A stretch of DNA of 64,000 nt from assembly GCA_964458575.1 (NCBI GenBank), contig CAYWMD010000024.1, forward strand, positions 26,177-90,176, read 5' to 3'. This DNA comes from CAYWMD01 sp964458575. Its GTDB lineage: Bacteria; Verrucomicrobiota; Verrucomicrobiia; Limisphaerales; JADLHS01. The notes beneath the pieces are model-generated. The model saw nothing but the letters and a program-made list of their open reading frames with translations, was not told the DNA's origin and ran no database searches. A program made the position numbers and the translations under genes. This document shows, in pieces, positions 8,130 to 16,967 of the stretch. Each line of letters opens with the position of its first letter. The first letter of the stretch is position 1.

Positions 8130-9320
8130 TCAAGTCAGACCATACGTTTTGGTCGCGTCGCTCCCAAGCCGGTCTGCGACCAGTTGCCGCAAATCGACGG
8201 TTGTGCCGAGCGTCACGCCGACGGAAGTCTGATGTCCCTCCGCCAGACTCTTCTCGCCGCCTTCGAGCACCAACGTCGTGTAGAAGCCGAGCGACACCGG
8301 GCTGAAGGCAATTTCACGCTGGGACGCGGACAGTTTTCCATTCCGCATGGCGAGGATTTGCTGATAAAGCCGGCCGGGACTGCCGATACCGTAGCCCGTC
8401 ACCGTCTTGTCCGCCTCAAAATTGCGGAACAGCGGATTAACTTCAAAAATTCCGTCCGCATGGATTTCCCGGAGTCCCGGTGTATCCAGTCCAAGATCAA
8501 TCAATCCATCGGAGCAGATGATGCGACTGGATTGCACGGTCATCGAATGAGCAGCGTTCGGCAACGCCCAACCCGTCAGGATGTGCGCCACCGCACCGGT
8601 CGTGAACCGGATTTCCGTGTCCACCAGATCGTAGCCCTTCACTGAAATGGGTTTCAACGAGGGCAGCTTCTGCGAAAACCCGGTCGCGCGGACCTCCACC
8701 GGAACCAGGTTCACAATCTTCATCAAAGCATCCGCCATGTGCACGGTCAGAAACGATACGGGTGTGTTTTTCTCCGCGTAATCCGCGGTGGCGAAATAGC
8801 GAGGCGTGTGGTTCGGATCCACCACGCACAACTTGTCGAGCATGTAGAAAACCGCCACCTGGAACGTGCCGTAACGTCCGCTCTGAAAGCGCGCCTCCGC
8901 CTCCTTGATTCGCGGGTCCTCCCGCTTGTGAAAATCAACCCCCAGGAATCGCCCGCTTTTCCTGGCCGCCTGGATCATGGCATGGGCGTCGGTGATCGTC
9001 GAAGCCGTGGGTTTGGGCACGACCACGTCCAGCCCCGCGTTCAGGGCATCCACCGTGGGCGCACAGTGCAGGTTGTCAGGCGTGTTTACCTGGACGGCGT
9101 CAAGCTCAACCTTGGCCAGCAGATCCTTGTGATTCGTGAACCGCTGACTGACCGGCACTCCGGCGAGGTCGCTGAACCAATTGCGATATTCCTCATTGGG
9201 ATCCGCAACCGCGCAAATCTCGAAGAGATGCGAGTAATGGCTGCGGAAGTAGAGATATTGGTAAATCTCCCGCACCACCGATCCTGCTCCGATGATTCCC
9301 AGCCGAAGTTTCGTTTTCAA
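8130..9320 (-). CDS. Gfo/Idh/MocA family oxidoreductase
   Basis: A 396-residue NAD(P)-dependent oxidoreductase, probably acting on a nucleotide sugar or free sugar in the cytoplasm. Rossmann motif LRLGIIGAGSVVREI at the N terminus; the usual EKP is VVPKPTAST, keeping the lysine-proline but losing the glutamate. The start codon is TTG at 9318-9320. It is preceded by GAAGGTG at SD distance and the nearest upstream ATG hits a stop after two codons, so TTG is the only sensible start. It is the last gene before the NusG-like leader and lies 61 bases after the M20 hydrolase gene. It is clearly diverged from the WbpB-like paralogue at 4.7-5.8 kb. Substrate unknown. Confidence 0.82.
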   Translation of the reverse strand: MKTKLRLGIIGAGSVVREIYQYLYFRSHYSHLFEICAVADPNEEYRNWFSDLAGVPVSQRFTNHKDLLAKVELDAVQVNTPDNLHCAPTVDALNAGLDVVVPKPTASTITDAHAMIQAARKSGRFLGVDFHKREDPRIKEAEARFQSGRYGTFQVAVFYMLDKLCVVDPNHTPRYFATADYAEKNTPVSFLTVHMADALMKIVNLVPVEVRATGFSQKLPSLKPISVKGYDLVDTEIRFTTGAVAHILTGWALPNAAHSMTVQSSRIICSDGLIDLGLDTPGLREIHADGIFEVNPLFRNFEADKTVTGYGIGSPGRLYQQILAMRNGKLSASQREIAFSPVSLGFYTTLVLEGGEKSLAEGHQTSVGVTLGTTVDLRQLVADRLGSDATKTYGLT

Positions 9321-9381
9321 ATTACACCTTCATGTTTCAATTCCATCGCCATACACAACAACAAAGTCAGGCCATTTATCG

Positions 9382-11139
9382 TTACTCGGCCAGGGTTCCG
9401 GTTTGCCGCAACAGAAACACTGCCAGAAACTCCGCCGCCTGCCGGAGCTCCTCAACGGAGATTTGCTCCGCATCCGAGTGCGCGAACGCCAGTTGGCCCG
9501 GGCCGGACGTCAAGACTTCCATCTCCGGATACTCCGTGGCGAACAACCGTGCATCGCACGATACCGTCCAACCCCGCACCGGCTCATCCTGCCACAATCC
9601 GCAAGCCTTGGCCGCTGCGATCGCGTTGCGCATGGAGGGCGAATCCGGGTTGCCGTCGAACGCCACATTGTGCAGTTTTTCGTACGCGACGGTGACGACA
9701 TCTTCACCACGCTCGACGCAACCGACCCGTCGCAAATAATTCTCCGCCCCCCGTTGCGCCGCACCGCGCATACGATCCATGACCTCGACAATGTCGTGCG
9801 TAGGAACAAAACCCTGTCCACCTTCGAGAATCAAAACGTCGCCTTCCGCTCCGCCGGCCAGTTCAAACCGCACCTTCCCGCCGGCTCTTTCAATCCGCGA
9901 CTTGGAGTAAAACAGACTGCGAACTAGATGCGCCATCTTGGTGATCGCCCCGTCACGCTCCCGAATCGAACCCATGTGACCGGTCGCGCCATGGACATCA
10001 ACCTTGAAACTGTTCCCAACCCGTTTGAAGTCGTAATGACGCGCGACCATCTTTTTGCTGGTTGCCGGATCAATCACCTTTGTCTTATCGCCGTAAAGGC
10101 CAACGTAACCTGCCAGGCCGGCCTCCAGACAATCACGCACCAGCGACTCCGTCTTCGCGTCCGGTTTGCGCCCGAATCGGATCAAGAAACCCGCTTTGCC
10201 GCAAATCCGGCTGGGATGTTCACCAAACGGACCAATGATGCCATGACAGGTTTGGACCGGCCGCTGCGGAAACAGCTCGTGCCGGCTTTCCGCCCGAATC
10301 GCGGCGCCTTCTTTTTCCATCTCCTCGTTGACAAAGGCGAACATCTCAAACAACGACGCGCCCTCCACCCGTTTGAGGCCGGCGCGATACCACGCGGCGC
10401 CACGGTTGGCAGGGTAGATTTTCATCCCGGCGCACTCCATCACCAGGACGCTGTCGTATAGCTTCTTCAGTTCGCGATCCATGGCGAGCGACAACGAACC
10501 GTTACCGCCCGTCTCCTCCTCGATCACAAACATCGCCACAACGTTCCGGTTCCAGGCCAATCCGGCTGCGGGCACAACCTCGGCCAACACCTTCAGCGCA
10601 GCGACGATGCTGATGAGCGGCCCTTTGTCATCGCACGCGCCGCGGCCGAGGATGATGTCTTGCTTGACGTGCGGCGGAAAATAGGGCGCGACCACGTCCA
10701 CGTGCGCGTTGACGGCGACCGACTGACCGAGCTTCGCCTTTTGCTGGCCGGGAATGATGAAAAGCAGATTGCTTCGTCCCTGGTAAGTTTCCTCCGGGGT
10801 AAGCCCCTCCGGCCGCTGCGGCGTCTTGGTAAAATGGAGCAACGAATAATGCTGGTGGTCCTTGATTCCCGGATTTACCGGCCGCCGTTCGGTGCGCACT
10901 CCGGGAAACCCAAAGCCTGCCAGTTCGCCCTCCAGAATCCGAAAGCAATCCGCCTCCGCTCGGCGCATGACCGAGACATCCGGATCGGGCGTGGTGTTGA
11001 TCGCGCAAAGTTTGACCAGCAAATTCTTGAGATAACGCTCAAATGCGGCTGTGCGCGTCCGGGCACGAATGGCTTTGAGCACCGGATTACGCCCGGGAAT
11101 GGACGACTTCGATCTGGCAATGGCGCGGGCCTGTCTCAC
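9382..11139 (-). CDS. M20-family metallo-hydrolase (ArgE/DapE/CPG2-like)
   Basis: A 585-residue zinc-dependent amidohydrolase, longer than a typical M20 peptidase (about 400-480). The metal-binding set is complete: VNAHVDVV (H146, D148), GRGACDDKGPL (bridging Asp about 170), EEETGGNGS (catalytic and metal Glu, about 207-209), and AFAHSDAEQIS near the C terminus. The dimerisation insert follows the Glu pair. Start is GTG. M20 enzymes cleave amide bonds in N-acyl amino acids, dipeptides or carbamates. Its place between a Gfo/Idh oxidoreductase and a GT2 gene suggests it trims an acylated or aminoacylated precursor of this glycan, but it could be an unrelated passenger. Confidence 0.83.
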   Translation of the reverse strand: MRQARAIARSKSSIPGRNPVLKAIRARTRTAAFERYLKNLLVKLCAINTTPDPDVSVMRRAEADCFRILEGELAGFGFPGVRTERRPVNPGIKDHQHYSLLHFTKTPQRPEGLTPEETYQGRSNLLFIIPGQQKAKLGQSVAVNAHVDVVAPYFPPHVKQDIILGRGACDDKGPLISIVAALKVLAEVVPAAGLAWNRNVVAMFVIEEETGGNGSLSLAMDRELKKLYDSVLVMECAGMKIYPANRGAAWYRAGLKRVEGASLFEMFAFVNEEMEKEGAAIRAESRHELFPQRPVQTCHGIIGPFGEHPSRICGKAGFLIRFGRKPDAKTESLVRDCLEAGLAGYVGLYGDKTKVIDPATSKKMVARHYDFKRVGNSFKVDVHGATGHMGSIRERDGAITKMAHLVRSLFYSKSRIERAGGKVRFELAGGAEGDVLILEGGQGFVPTHDIVEVMDRMRGAAQRGAENYLRRVGCVERGEDVVTVAYEKLHNVAFDGNPDSPSMRNAIAAAKACGLWQDEPVRGWTVSCDARLFATEYPEMEVLTSGPGQLAFAHSDAEQISVEELRQAAEFLAVFLLRQTGTLAE

Positions 11140-11275
11140 GTTGGTGTGTGGGTTTGCGTTCGACGCATGGTGCGGATGTTTACGCGACCGTCACGCACGG
11201 AAGAAACTAGCAAGCAGCCTCCGGCTGTCAAGAAATCTGCCGGGAGAATCGTTTCCATCCTGCTCCGTACGGAAC

Positions 11276-12241
11276 TCAACGCGTCCGCGCCCGGTATAAA
11301 CGATTCAAGACCCATCGTTGGAGCGCGCGCGGAAGAATTTTCTTTCCCGTCAGCTCCGCGTTCCGCCAGAGCAGCCGACGCAGGTAAGAGAATGTGACGA
11401 AGGAGCGATATTCCGGATGGCTCAAGAGGATTCGGAACATTGGGGTTGCGAACAAGGAAAGCACGCCGCTGTCACAGATTCTTGGCTTCACGTCAGCGCA
11501 CGCGGCCGAGTTCAACAGTTCGAGCAGTTTGAGCAGGACCGCGCGATGTTCCGGCCCTTTGTGGCCGGATGAGTAGAACGATTTGCTGTAGATGTTGAAG
11601 GAGGAAAGCACTTCCGGCACGAAACAGATTCCGTAGCGGAACGCGGGCACCATGGCCGCATACCAGTCGCAATGCCAGCGAAGTTCGGCATCGAACAAAC
11701 CAATTTCCAGCAGCGTGTCTTTGCGCATGACGGTGCTGGTGGTGCCGATGAGAAGCTTCCCGCTCTTTCCCAACCGCACCAATTCGTCCGGCGAGAGATA
11801 ACAAGGTCGGTCGGACATGCCCGCGCCCATGTGCCACGTCAAACCGGAGTCCACGTAGCGCCACTCGCAAATCGTGCAGGAAAGCGCAGCTTGCGGATGT
11901 TTGGCGAGAACCTTCAGCGATTGCTCCAACAAACCCGGAAGAATCTGGTCATCCGCCGCCGTGGGGAAAACGTAGTCGCCGCGAGCCAATCTGATCGCGC
12001 GGTTCAGGGTGTAAACGATGCCCTGGTTTTTTTCGTTCCGATGGATTTGCAGCGTGGGGTGTTGCCGCGCGAATTCGGTCAGCACCTCCCAACTGTTGTC
12101 CGTGGAGCCGTCGTCAACAACGATGACTTCGAGCGGGGCGACGGACTGTCCGAGGATGGCCTTGAGTGCCACCGGCAAATGTGCCGCGTGGTTGTAGTTC
12201 GGCACAATGACGGACAAACGTGGCCATTCGATTGTCTCCAT
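11276..12241 (-). CDS. GT2-family glycosyltransferase
   Basis: A 321-residue GT-A fold glycosyltransferase. It opens with LSVIVPNYNHAAHLPVAL, then IVVDDGSTDNSWEVL and an AADDQILPG segment in the place of the metal-binding DxD. No membrane helices are evident, so it is cytoplasmic or peripheral. The C-terminal half (EWRYVDSGLTWHMGAGMSD, PCYLSPDELVRLGKSG, YGICFVPEVLSSFNIYS) matches the glycosyltransferase at 24.9-25.9 kb almost segment by segment, so the two are paralogues on opposite arms of the locus. It starts 6 bases after the methyltransferase gene upstream, so they are co-transcribed. Confidence 0.9.
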   Translation of the reverse strand: METIEWPRLSVIVPNYNHAAHLPVALKAILGQSVAPLEVIVVDDGSTDNSWEVLTEFARQHPTLQIHRNEKNQGIVYTLNRAIRLARGDYVFPTAADDQILPGLLEQSLKVLAKHPQAALSCTICEWRYVDSGLTWHMGAGMSDRPCYLSPDELVRLGKSGKLLIGTTSTVMRKDTLLEIGLFDAELRWHCDWYAAMVPAFRYGICFVPEVLSSFNIYSKSFYSSGHKGPEHRAVLLKLLELLNSAACADVKPRICDSGVLSLFATPMFRILLSHPEYRSFVTFSYLRRLLWRNAELTGKKILPRALQRWVLNRLYRARTR

Positions 12242-12247
12242 CGGAAG

Positions 12248-13495
12248 TCAAACCACCCGCAGTTCCGGTATGGGCACAATGAAGTGCCCGCCCTGGTCCA
12301 GGTATTTCTGGTTGCGCTTGATGATCATGTCGGCGAACCGCCACGCGAGAATGATGACATAATCCGGTTTCTGGTCGGTCAGGACCTGGGAGGCCACGAT
12401 CGGAATGTGATGACCGGGACTGTAACGGTTTTGGCGAATCGGATTGTCATCAATGATGAACTTCATGATGTCGCCGAGCTCAAAATGATAGGTTAGCACC
12501 GTCCCGGTGGCTGACGCACCGTAACCACCGATGGTTTTGCCCTGGGACTTAAGTTTCTTGAGCAACTCCAGCAACGACTGTTTCGCTTTCTCAATCCGCG
12601 CTTCCCAAGCCCGGAAGGTTTTCAGCTCATGCAAACCGAATTGCTCCTCCTCCTTCAACAACTGTTGCACTGAAGGCGATTCCGGCCGTGGGCCGCCGAT
12701 CAGCTGCGAGAAGCAACGCAGCGTTCCACCCTTGCTGGGCGTGTGATCAATCGCAAACAGATGCAGGCCGTGGGCACGGAGAAATTTTTGCAGTGGCTTG
12801 ACCGAGTGATGGTCCAGATGTTCATGGTAGATAAAATCGAAGACCATGTTGGTCATCATGTCCTTCAGGTAGGAAACCTCGCAGATGAACACGCCATCCG
12901 GCGCGAGCAGACTGGCAATACCGTCGGTCATGTCTCCAATGAAATCGGAATGGGCATAAACGTTATTGGCCGTGATGACCGTCATCGGGCCGCGCTCCTT
13001 ACGTATTGCTACGGCGGTCTGGCTGTTAAAAAATTGCGGCAGCGTCTCAATGCCGGAAGCCGTGGCAGCTTTCGCGATGTCCTGCGCGGGATCAACGCCC
13101 AGGACTTTCATCCCGTTCTTCTTGAAAGCCGAAAGCAACGTTCCGTCGTTGCTGCCGATGTCCATCACTTTCGAACCGGGCGCGAGTTTCAACTTCTCGC
13201 AGACGTTGTTGGCGTAATCGCGGAAGTATTCAACCAACCCCGGCGAACTGGAAGTCGTGTAGATGTAGGAGCCGAAAAGCAGCTTCGGCGAAACCACGTC
13301 GAGCAACTGCGCGTGGCCGCAAGCGTGGCACAGATAAAGATCCATCGGAAACAACTCCTGTTCTTCCTTGAGCCGGTCGGCGGTGATGTAGGCATCCACC
13401 GGCGGCGAGGCGGCAAGCTTCAGAACGAGTTCCACTTTGGGACTTTCGCACAGCCGGCAGGTGTTGCGATGGTAACACTGTTTTTCCATGGTCAT
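12248..13495 (-). CDS. NDP-sugar C-methyltransferase-like SAM enzyme
   Basis: A 415-residue three-part methyltransferase of the NovU/TylC3 type, which adds a methyl branch to carbon 3 of a 4-keto nucleotide sugar. The N-terminal zinc module has TCRLCESPKVE and LYLCHACGHAQLLD; the central SAM domain has VMDIGSNDGTLLSAFKKNG; the signature FDFIYHEHLDHHSVKPLQKF carries the Tyr/His/Glu residues used in catalysis; the C-terminal domain includes GGYGASATGTVLTYHF. This points to a branched methyl sugar in the polymer. The next gene downstream starts 6 bases away. The exact sugar is not known. Confidence 0.86.
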   Translation of the reverse strand: MTMEKQCYHRNTCRLCESPKVELVLKLAASPPVDAYITADRLKEEQELFPMDLYLCHACGHAQLLDVVSPKLLFGSYIYTTSSSPGLVEYFRDYANNVCEKLKLAPGSKVMDIGSNDGTLLSAFKKNGMKVLGVDPAQDIAKAATASGIETLPQFFNSQTAVAIRKERGPMTVITANNVYAHSDFIGDMTDGIASLLAPDGVFICEVSYLKDMMTNMVFDFIYHEHLDHHSVKPLQKFLRAHGLHLFAIDHTPSKGGTLRCFSQLIGGPRPESPSVQQLLKEEEQFGLHELKTFRAWEARIEKAKQSLLELLKKLKSQGKTIGGYGASATGTVLTYHFELGDIMKFIIDDNPIRQNRYSPGHHIPIVASQVLTDQKPDYVIILAWRFADMIIKRNQKYLDQGGHFIVPIPELRVV

Positions 13496-13530
13496 TTCGG
13501 GTTTGAGTTTGGCAAAAGCGTTCTTTGATT

Positions 13531-14268
13531 CTATGCACCGGTGATTTCGCGCACGAGCGCTTCCTGAAACATGAGCGTCATCCCGCCGTCCACGACGATG
13601 TCCTGGCCGGTCACGAAGCTGGCCTTGCGGCTGCCCAGGAATTCCACGACTTGCACCACTTCCTCAGCGGTGCCCATCCGGCCCAGCGGGATCATTTTTA
13701 AATACAGGTTGTGGAGGTCTTTGTTCTTCAGGAAAAATTCCTTCGACTCTTCCTTCAAAAAGGTTCCGGGCGAAACGCTGTTGACGCGAATGTTACGCGG
13801 GCCGAGCGCAATCGCGTAATAACGCACCATCTGGTTCAAGCCGGCTTTGCCAACGTGATAGCTCAGGGGCAAATGCTTTGAAATGAATTTCGCATTGATG
13901 GAACTGACGATCACGATCGAGCCGTCGCGCCAGTTGTGTTCATTAACCAGCAATTCGATGATGCGCTTGGTGGCGGTAAGGCTGGTTTCAATTTCACCGG
14001 CCCAATCGTCGCCCTGGCCGCGAAAGCGCTGGAAGAAAAGCAAGGTGTTCAGGCCGCCGGCTTCCTGCCAGATTTCCTGGAGCGCGCGGCGGATCGCTTC
14101 CGCGTCGAGAATGTCGGCCGCCCAGTAGCGGACGTTGGACTGATCGGACGTCGCGGGCGGTCGCCGGGCGATGACGGACACCTTGTGACCTGCCGACTGA
14201 TAGTGGCGCACCGCGGCGCGACCGGCACCTTTGGTGCCCCCAACAATCAGCACATGCTCTTTGGTCAC
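13531..14268 (-). CDS. SDR-family oxidoreductase
   Basis: A 245-residue classical short-chain dehydrogenase. The cofactor motif is VLIVGGTKGAGRAAV, where a family TGxxxGxG is expected. The catalytic set includes SSINAKF (Ser) and YHVGKAGLNQM (Tyr-x-x-x-Lys). The C-terminal end has the usual VTGQDIVVDGGMTLMF. Length is normal for the family. Start is GTG at 14266-14268. It is followed after 35 bases by the C-methyltransferase gene. A 4-ketoreductase or similar step on a methylated sugar would fit, but nothing in the sequence fixes the substrate. Confidence 0.85.
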   Translation of the reverse strand: MTKEHVLIVGGTKGAGRAAVRHYQSAGHKVSVIARRPPATSDQSNVRYWAADILDAEAIRRALQEIWQEAGGLNTLLFFQRFRGQGDDWAGEIETSLTATKRIIELLVNEHNWRDGSIVIVSSINAKFISKHLPLSYHVGKAGLNQMVRYYAIALGPRNIRVNSVSPGTFLKEESKEFFLKNKDLHNLYLKMIPLGRMGTAEEVVQVVEFLGSRKASFVTGQDIVVDGGMTLMFQEALVREITGA

Positions 14269-14293
14269 GGAATCAAGAAGAGGACGTGGGCGG

Positions 14294-15349
14294 TTAACGC
14301 TTTACCGCGGCATCGCCAGCGGCACGCAGGCGATCCATGAATTTGGCCACACCGGCAGTGTCGGATTCGGGCACGGCCCACGGCGCCCAAACGGTGTCCG
14401 AGCGCACAAACGGCCCGGGCGTGGCCTCGTGGATGACGAGCTTGTCCGTCCGCATGATCATCGAGTGATAGGCATTGGCCGGGACGCGGCAATAAAACTG
14501 GCGACCCGAGTTGTAATCGCCCAGCGGAATGACGCCGGTGATATTCTTCCCCGACTCATCGAAAAAAATGAAGTCCGCCTCGCCTTCGAGGATGTGCAGC
14601 GACTCGTCCTTGCCCAAATGCTTGTTCGGCACCACATAGGTCATGCTGGTGTAAACCACGAACATCTCATGCAAGGTGTTTTGAATGTGTGTGTGCGCGC
14701 AAAGCCGGGTCCGTTTGCGACGCGTCGAACCGACCTTGCCCTTCAGAAAATCAATTTCCTTCGGACCCACGCTGACGATGGGTTCGTCCGCCACGTAAAC
14801 TTCTTCACCTTCCTGTTTCATTTTCAGGAGCGGACGTTCCTTGCGAGGGAGCTTGGACACGCGCTCTTTGTAGGCCTTGCTTCCCGCGATATCGTTCTCC
14901 TCCGGCGCCCAAGGCATGAACGCCGTGTCTTCGCGCCGGAACGGGCCGGGCGTCGTTTCATGGATCGCCACGTCGCCGGACCGGATGTAGAGGCCGTGGT
15001 GGGTGTTCTCGTTGATGCGACAGTAAAACTGGCGGCCGGACGAATACGTCCCCAGCGCCACCGTGTCGCGGACGTTACCCTTCGCGTCGAAAAAAATGTA
15101 GTCCGCGTCGCCTTCCAACATGTGCAAGGATTCGTCCTTGCCCAAGTGGTAGCTGGGACGAACGTAGTTGTCCCCGGTGAACACGATGAACATCTCGTGC
15201 ATCCGGTCGTCGTTCGTCTTGTGCGCACACAGGCGCAGGCGACCGCGCGGTGTGTCTTTGACCTCGGTGCGCAGGCGTTGGATGTGCGATTTACCCACGC
15301 TCGGGTACTCTTGCTCCGTCACGTACACCTCTTTGGTGACGAACTTCAT
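14294..15349 (-). CDS. Tandem WbuC-like double cupin
   Basis: A 351-residue protein made of two copies of a WbuC-type cupin (about 37-152 and 214-330). Each copy carries the series RLCAH..., MHEMF or LHEMF, HLGKDESLH(M/I)LEG, SGRQFYCR, IHE(T/A)TPGPF; the histidines and glutamate of HLGKDESLH probably bind a metal. WbuC is a small protein found singly in O-antigen loci and of unknown function. A fused pair is unusual and suggests a built-in dimer. Start set at MKFVTKEVYV; an open extension to 15664 overlaps the neighbouring methyltransferase gene and lacks similarity. Confidence 0.8.
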   Translation of the reverse strand: MKFVTKEVYVTEQEYPSVGKSHIQRLRTEVKDTPRGRLRLCAHKTNDDRMHEMFIVFTGDNYVRPSYHLGKDESLHMLEGDADYIFFDAKGNVRDTVALGTYSSGRQFYCRINENTHHGLYIRSGDVAIHETTPGPFRREDTAFMPWAPEENDIAGSKAYKERVSKLPRKERPLLKMKQEGEEVYVADEPIVSVGPKEIDFLKGKVGSTRRKRTRLCAHTHIQNTLHEMFVVYTSMTYVVPNKHLGKDESLHILEGEADFIFFDESGKNITGVIPLGDYNSGRQFYCRVPANAYHSMIMRTDKLVIHEATPGPFVRSDTVWAPWAVPESDTAGVAKFMDRLRAAGDAAVKR

Positions 15350-15447
15350 GTTGAGATTGTCAGTGGTATTCAAGGTGGAATCAGGCTGCCGACCGCCGCC
15401 GGATGTGTCAAGGTTGGAGCCCGAAGGTTGGAGCCCAAAGGCGTGCA

Positions 15448-16122
15448 TTACTTTTTCCCACAGCAGAGGGCAAAAAGGTAGTGGGACATCTTGTGAAAAC
15501 CAGTGTGCAACACCTCGTCGTTCATCCCGAAGATGAAAACGTTTTGAAAATGGCGCGACATCAATTCCTTCAAGCCGGGACCGGTCTTGCAATTGACATG
15601 GCCGGCTTTGCTGCCGGGTGAGGCATAGGCCTGCGATTCCAGTGAAGGCGTGCCAATGAGGCACACGCCATTCGGCAGCAATGACGCTGCCATGTTCCCA
15701 ATGAACCTGTCTTCGTCCGCCTGCTGGATGTGCTCGACCACGTCCACCGCATACGCCCCATCGAATTTCTGCGGCATCGGGCCGTTGAGCATGTCATGCA
15801 CGACGCACTCAAAAGGCCACGCCGGATCCATGCGGCGGTTCACGTCTTCGACAAACACCGGGTCAAAGTCTGTGGCCGTAAGCGCCTTGACTTCCTGCCG
15901 AACGACGCGGGTGCCGAAAGCGTCGGCGCACCCGACTTCGAGAACGTGGTTTAATCCGCTGAACATCTTTGCGACAAATTTGTAGCGGGCCAGAACGAAC
16001 AGCAGACGTTTCGGATCGTCGTGCCAGACTGAGTTGCTCATCAGCCCCAACGTCGTGAGGCCGGATTTCTGAGCGTTTTCGATGCAGTATTGATATTGCG
16101 GTTCCTTGGTGCGTGGATTCAT
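15448..16122 (-). CDS. Class I SAM-dependent methyltransferase
   Basis: A 224-residue methyltransferase of the Methyltransf_11/23 kind. SAM-binding motif I is HVLEVGCADAFGTRVV; the post-I acidic position lies in TATDFDPVFVEDV; the AYAVDVVEHIQQADEDRF segment is typical of the family. It ends 98 bases before the double-cupin gene on the same strand. It probably methylates a sugar or lipid-linked intermediate in the cytoplasm. It is one of four methyltransferases between 12.2 and 18.7 kb. Confidence 0.82.
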   Translation of the reverse strand: MNPRTKEPQYQYCIENAQKSGLTTLGLMSNSVWHDDPKRLLFVLARYKFVAKMFSGLNHVLEVGCADAFGTRVVRQEVKALTATDFDPVFVEDVNRRMDPAWPFECVVHDMLNGPMPQKFDGAYAVDVVEHIQQADEDRFIGNMAASLLPNGVCLIGTPSLESQAYASPGSKAGHVNCKTGPGLKELMSRHFQNVFIFGMNDEVLHTGFHKMSHYLFALCCGKK

Positions 16123-16231
16123 GCGCGGTTGGAGGTCAAAGCTTGATTCATTTCACTGGAAAATTATCGGATTGGCACCGGGAGGGTCAACGTCTTACTC
16201 CCGAGATTCGGGTCACTTTCTGGCGTCCCCG

Positions 16232-16936
16232 TTATTGTTTGACCACCAGGCACTGGGTCTTCCACAACTCGATCACGGATTCAGGTTTGCCGGTGAAAAA
16301 CTCATCGAACGCCTGCTTCACCCCGGGACAGCCCAGATTGCGGTAATCGTGTGAAAGGATCACCGCGCCTTTGACCATGCGCGGATAGAAAAACTCCAAC
16401 CCCGCCTTCGTGGATTCATAGATATCCACGTCCAGGTGCACCATGCTGAACCGGATCGGCGTCCTGGCCAGATCCTGCGCCGAGTCGGGAAAAAACCCCG
16501 GATGAAAATGAATTCCGGTGAATCCACTCAAGTATCGTCTCACCGCTTCCAGTGACGTGTCATCAAAATCGCTGGCCTTGTGCCGATCCACCTCGGCGCG
16601 CACTTCGGGGAGCCCCGTGAACGTGTCGAAGAGGTGGAGTGACTTTTGGCCCTTAAGCGACGCGATCAATTTGGCCGTGCCGCCACGATACACACCGACC
16701 TCGGCAATTTCGCCCTCCAACTTCTGCGTCAGCTGTACCAGTTGGTAGAGATTGAAAAAATCTTCCAACGACTGGACCGTGGCATCGTCACGGAGACTTT
16801 CGGCGTACAATTTCCAGAATTTCGCATCATTCTCGATCGGATGATTGCGAATCATCTTGAGCCGACACAGCCACTGGGGATGGTTCTCTGCCAAGTTGCG
16901 AAACACCGCCTTGGCGAAGCAGTTCAAGAAGCTCAT
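16232..16936 (-). CDS. TylF/MycF-family O-methyltransferase
   Basis: A 234-residue SAM-dependent sugar O-methyltransferase of the TylF/MycF family, which methylates hydroxyls of deoxysugars with a bound Mg2+. Visible: EIAEVGVYRGGTAKLIASL (motif I), LHLFDTFTGLPE, and MVHLDVDIYESTKAGLEFF with the metal-binding aspartates, then VILSHDYRNLGCPGVKQAF. Length fits the family. The neighbours (another methyltransferase downstream, an MDR dehydrogenase upstream) fit a role in decorating the glycan's sugars. Confidence 0.88.
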   Translation of the reverse strand: MSFLNCFAKAVFRNLAENHPQWLCRLKMIRNHPIENDAKFWKLYAESLRDDATVQSLEDFFNLYQLVQLTQKLEGEIAEVGVYRGGTAKLIASLKGQKSLHLFDTFTGLPEVRAEVDRHKASDFDDTSLEAVRRYLSGFTGIHFHPGFFPDSAQDLARTPIRFSMVHLDVDIYESTKAGLEFFYPRMVKGAVILSHDYRNLGCPGVKQAFDEFFTGKPESVIELWKTQCLVVKQ

Positions 16937-16967
16937 GAGAAGGGACGCGCGACGGTCGGGCGACTGC

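Noticed and set aside
8094..8645. A plus-strand gene in the leader upstream of the antiterminator
   Set aside because: It overlaps the 3' part of the Gfo/Idh gene and has no family features. The rest of that leader has no long frame.
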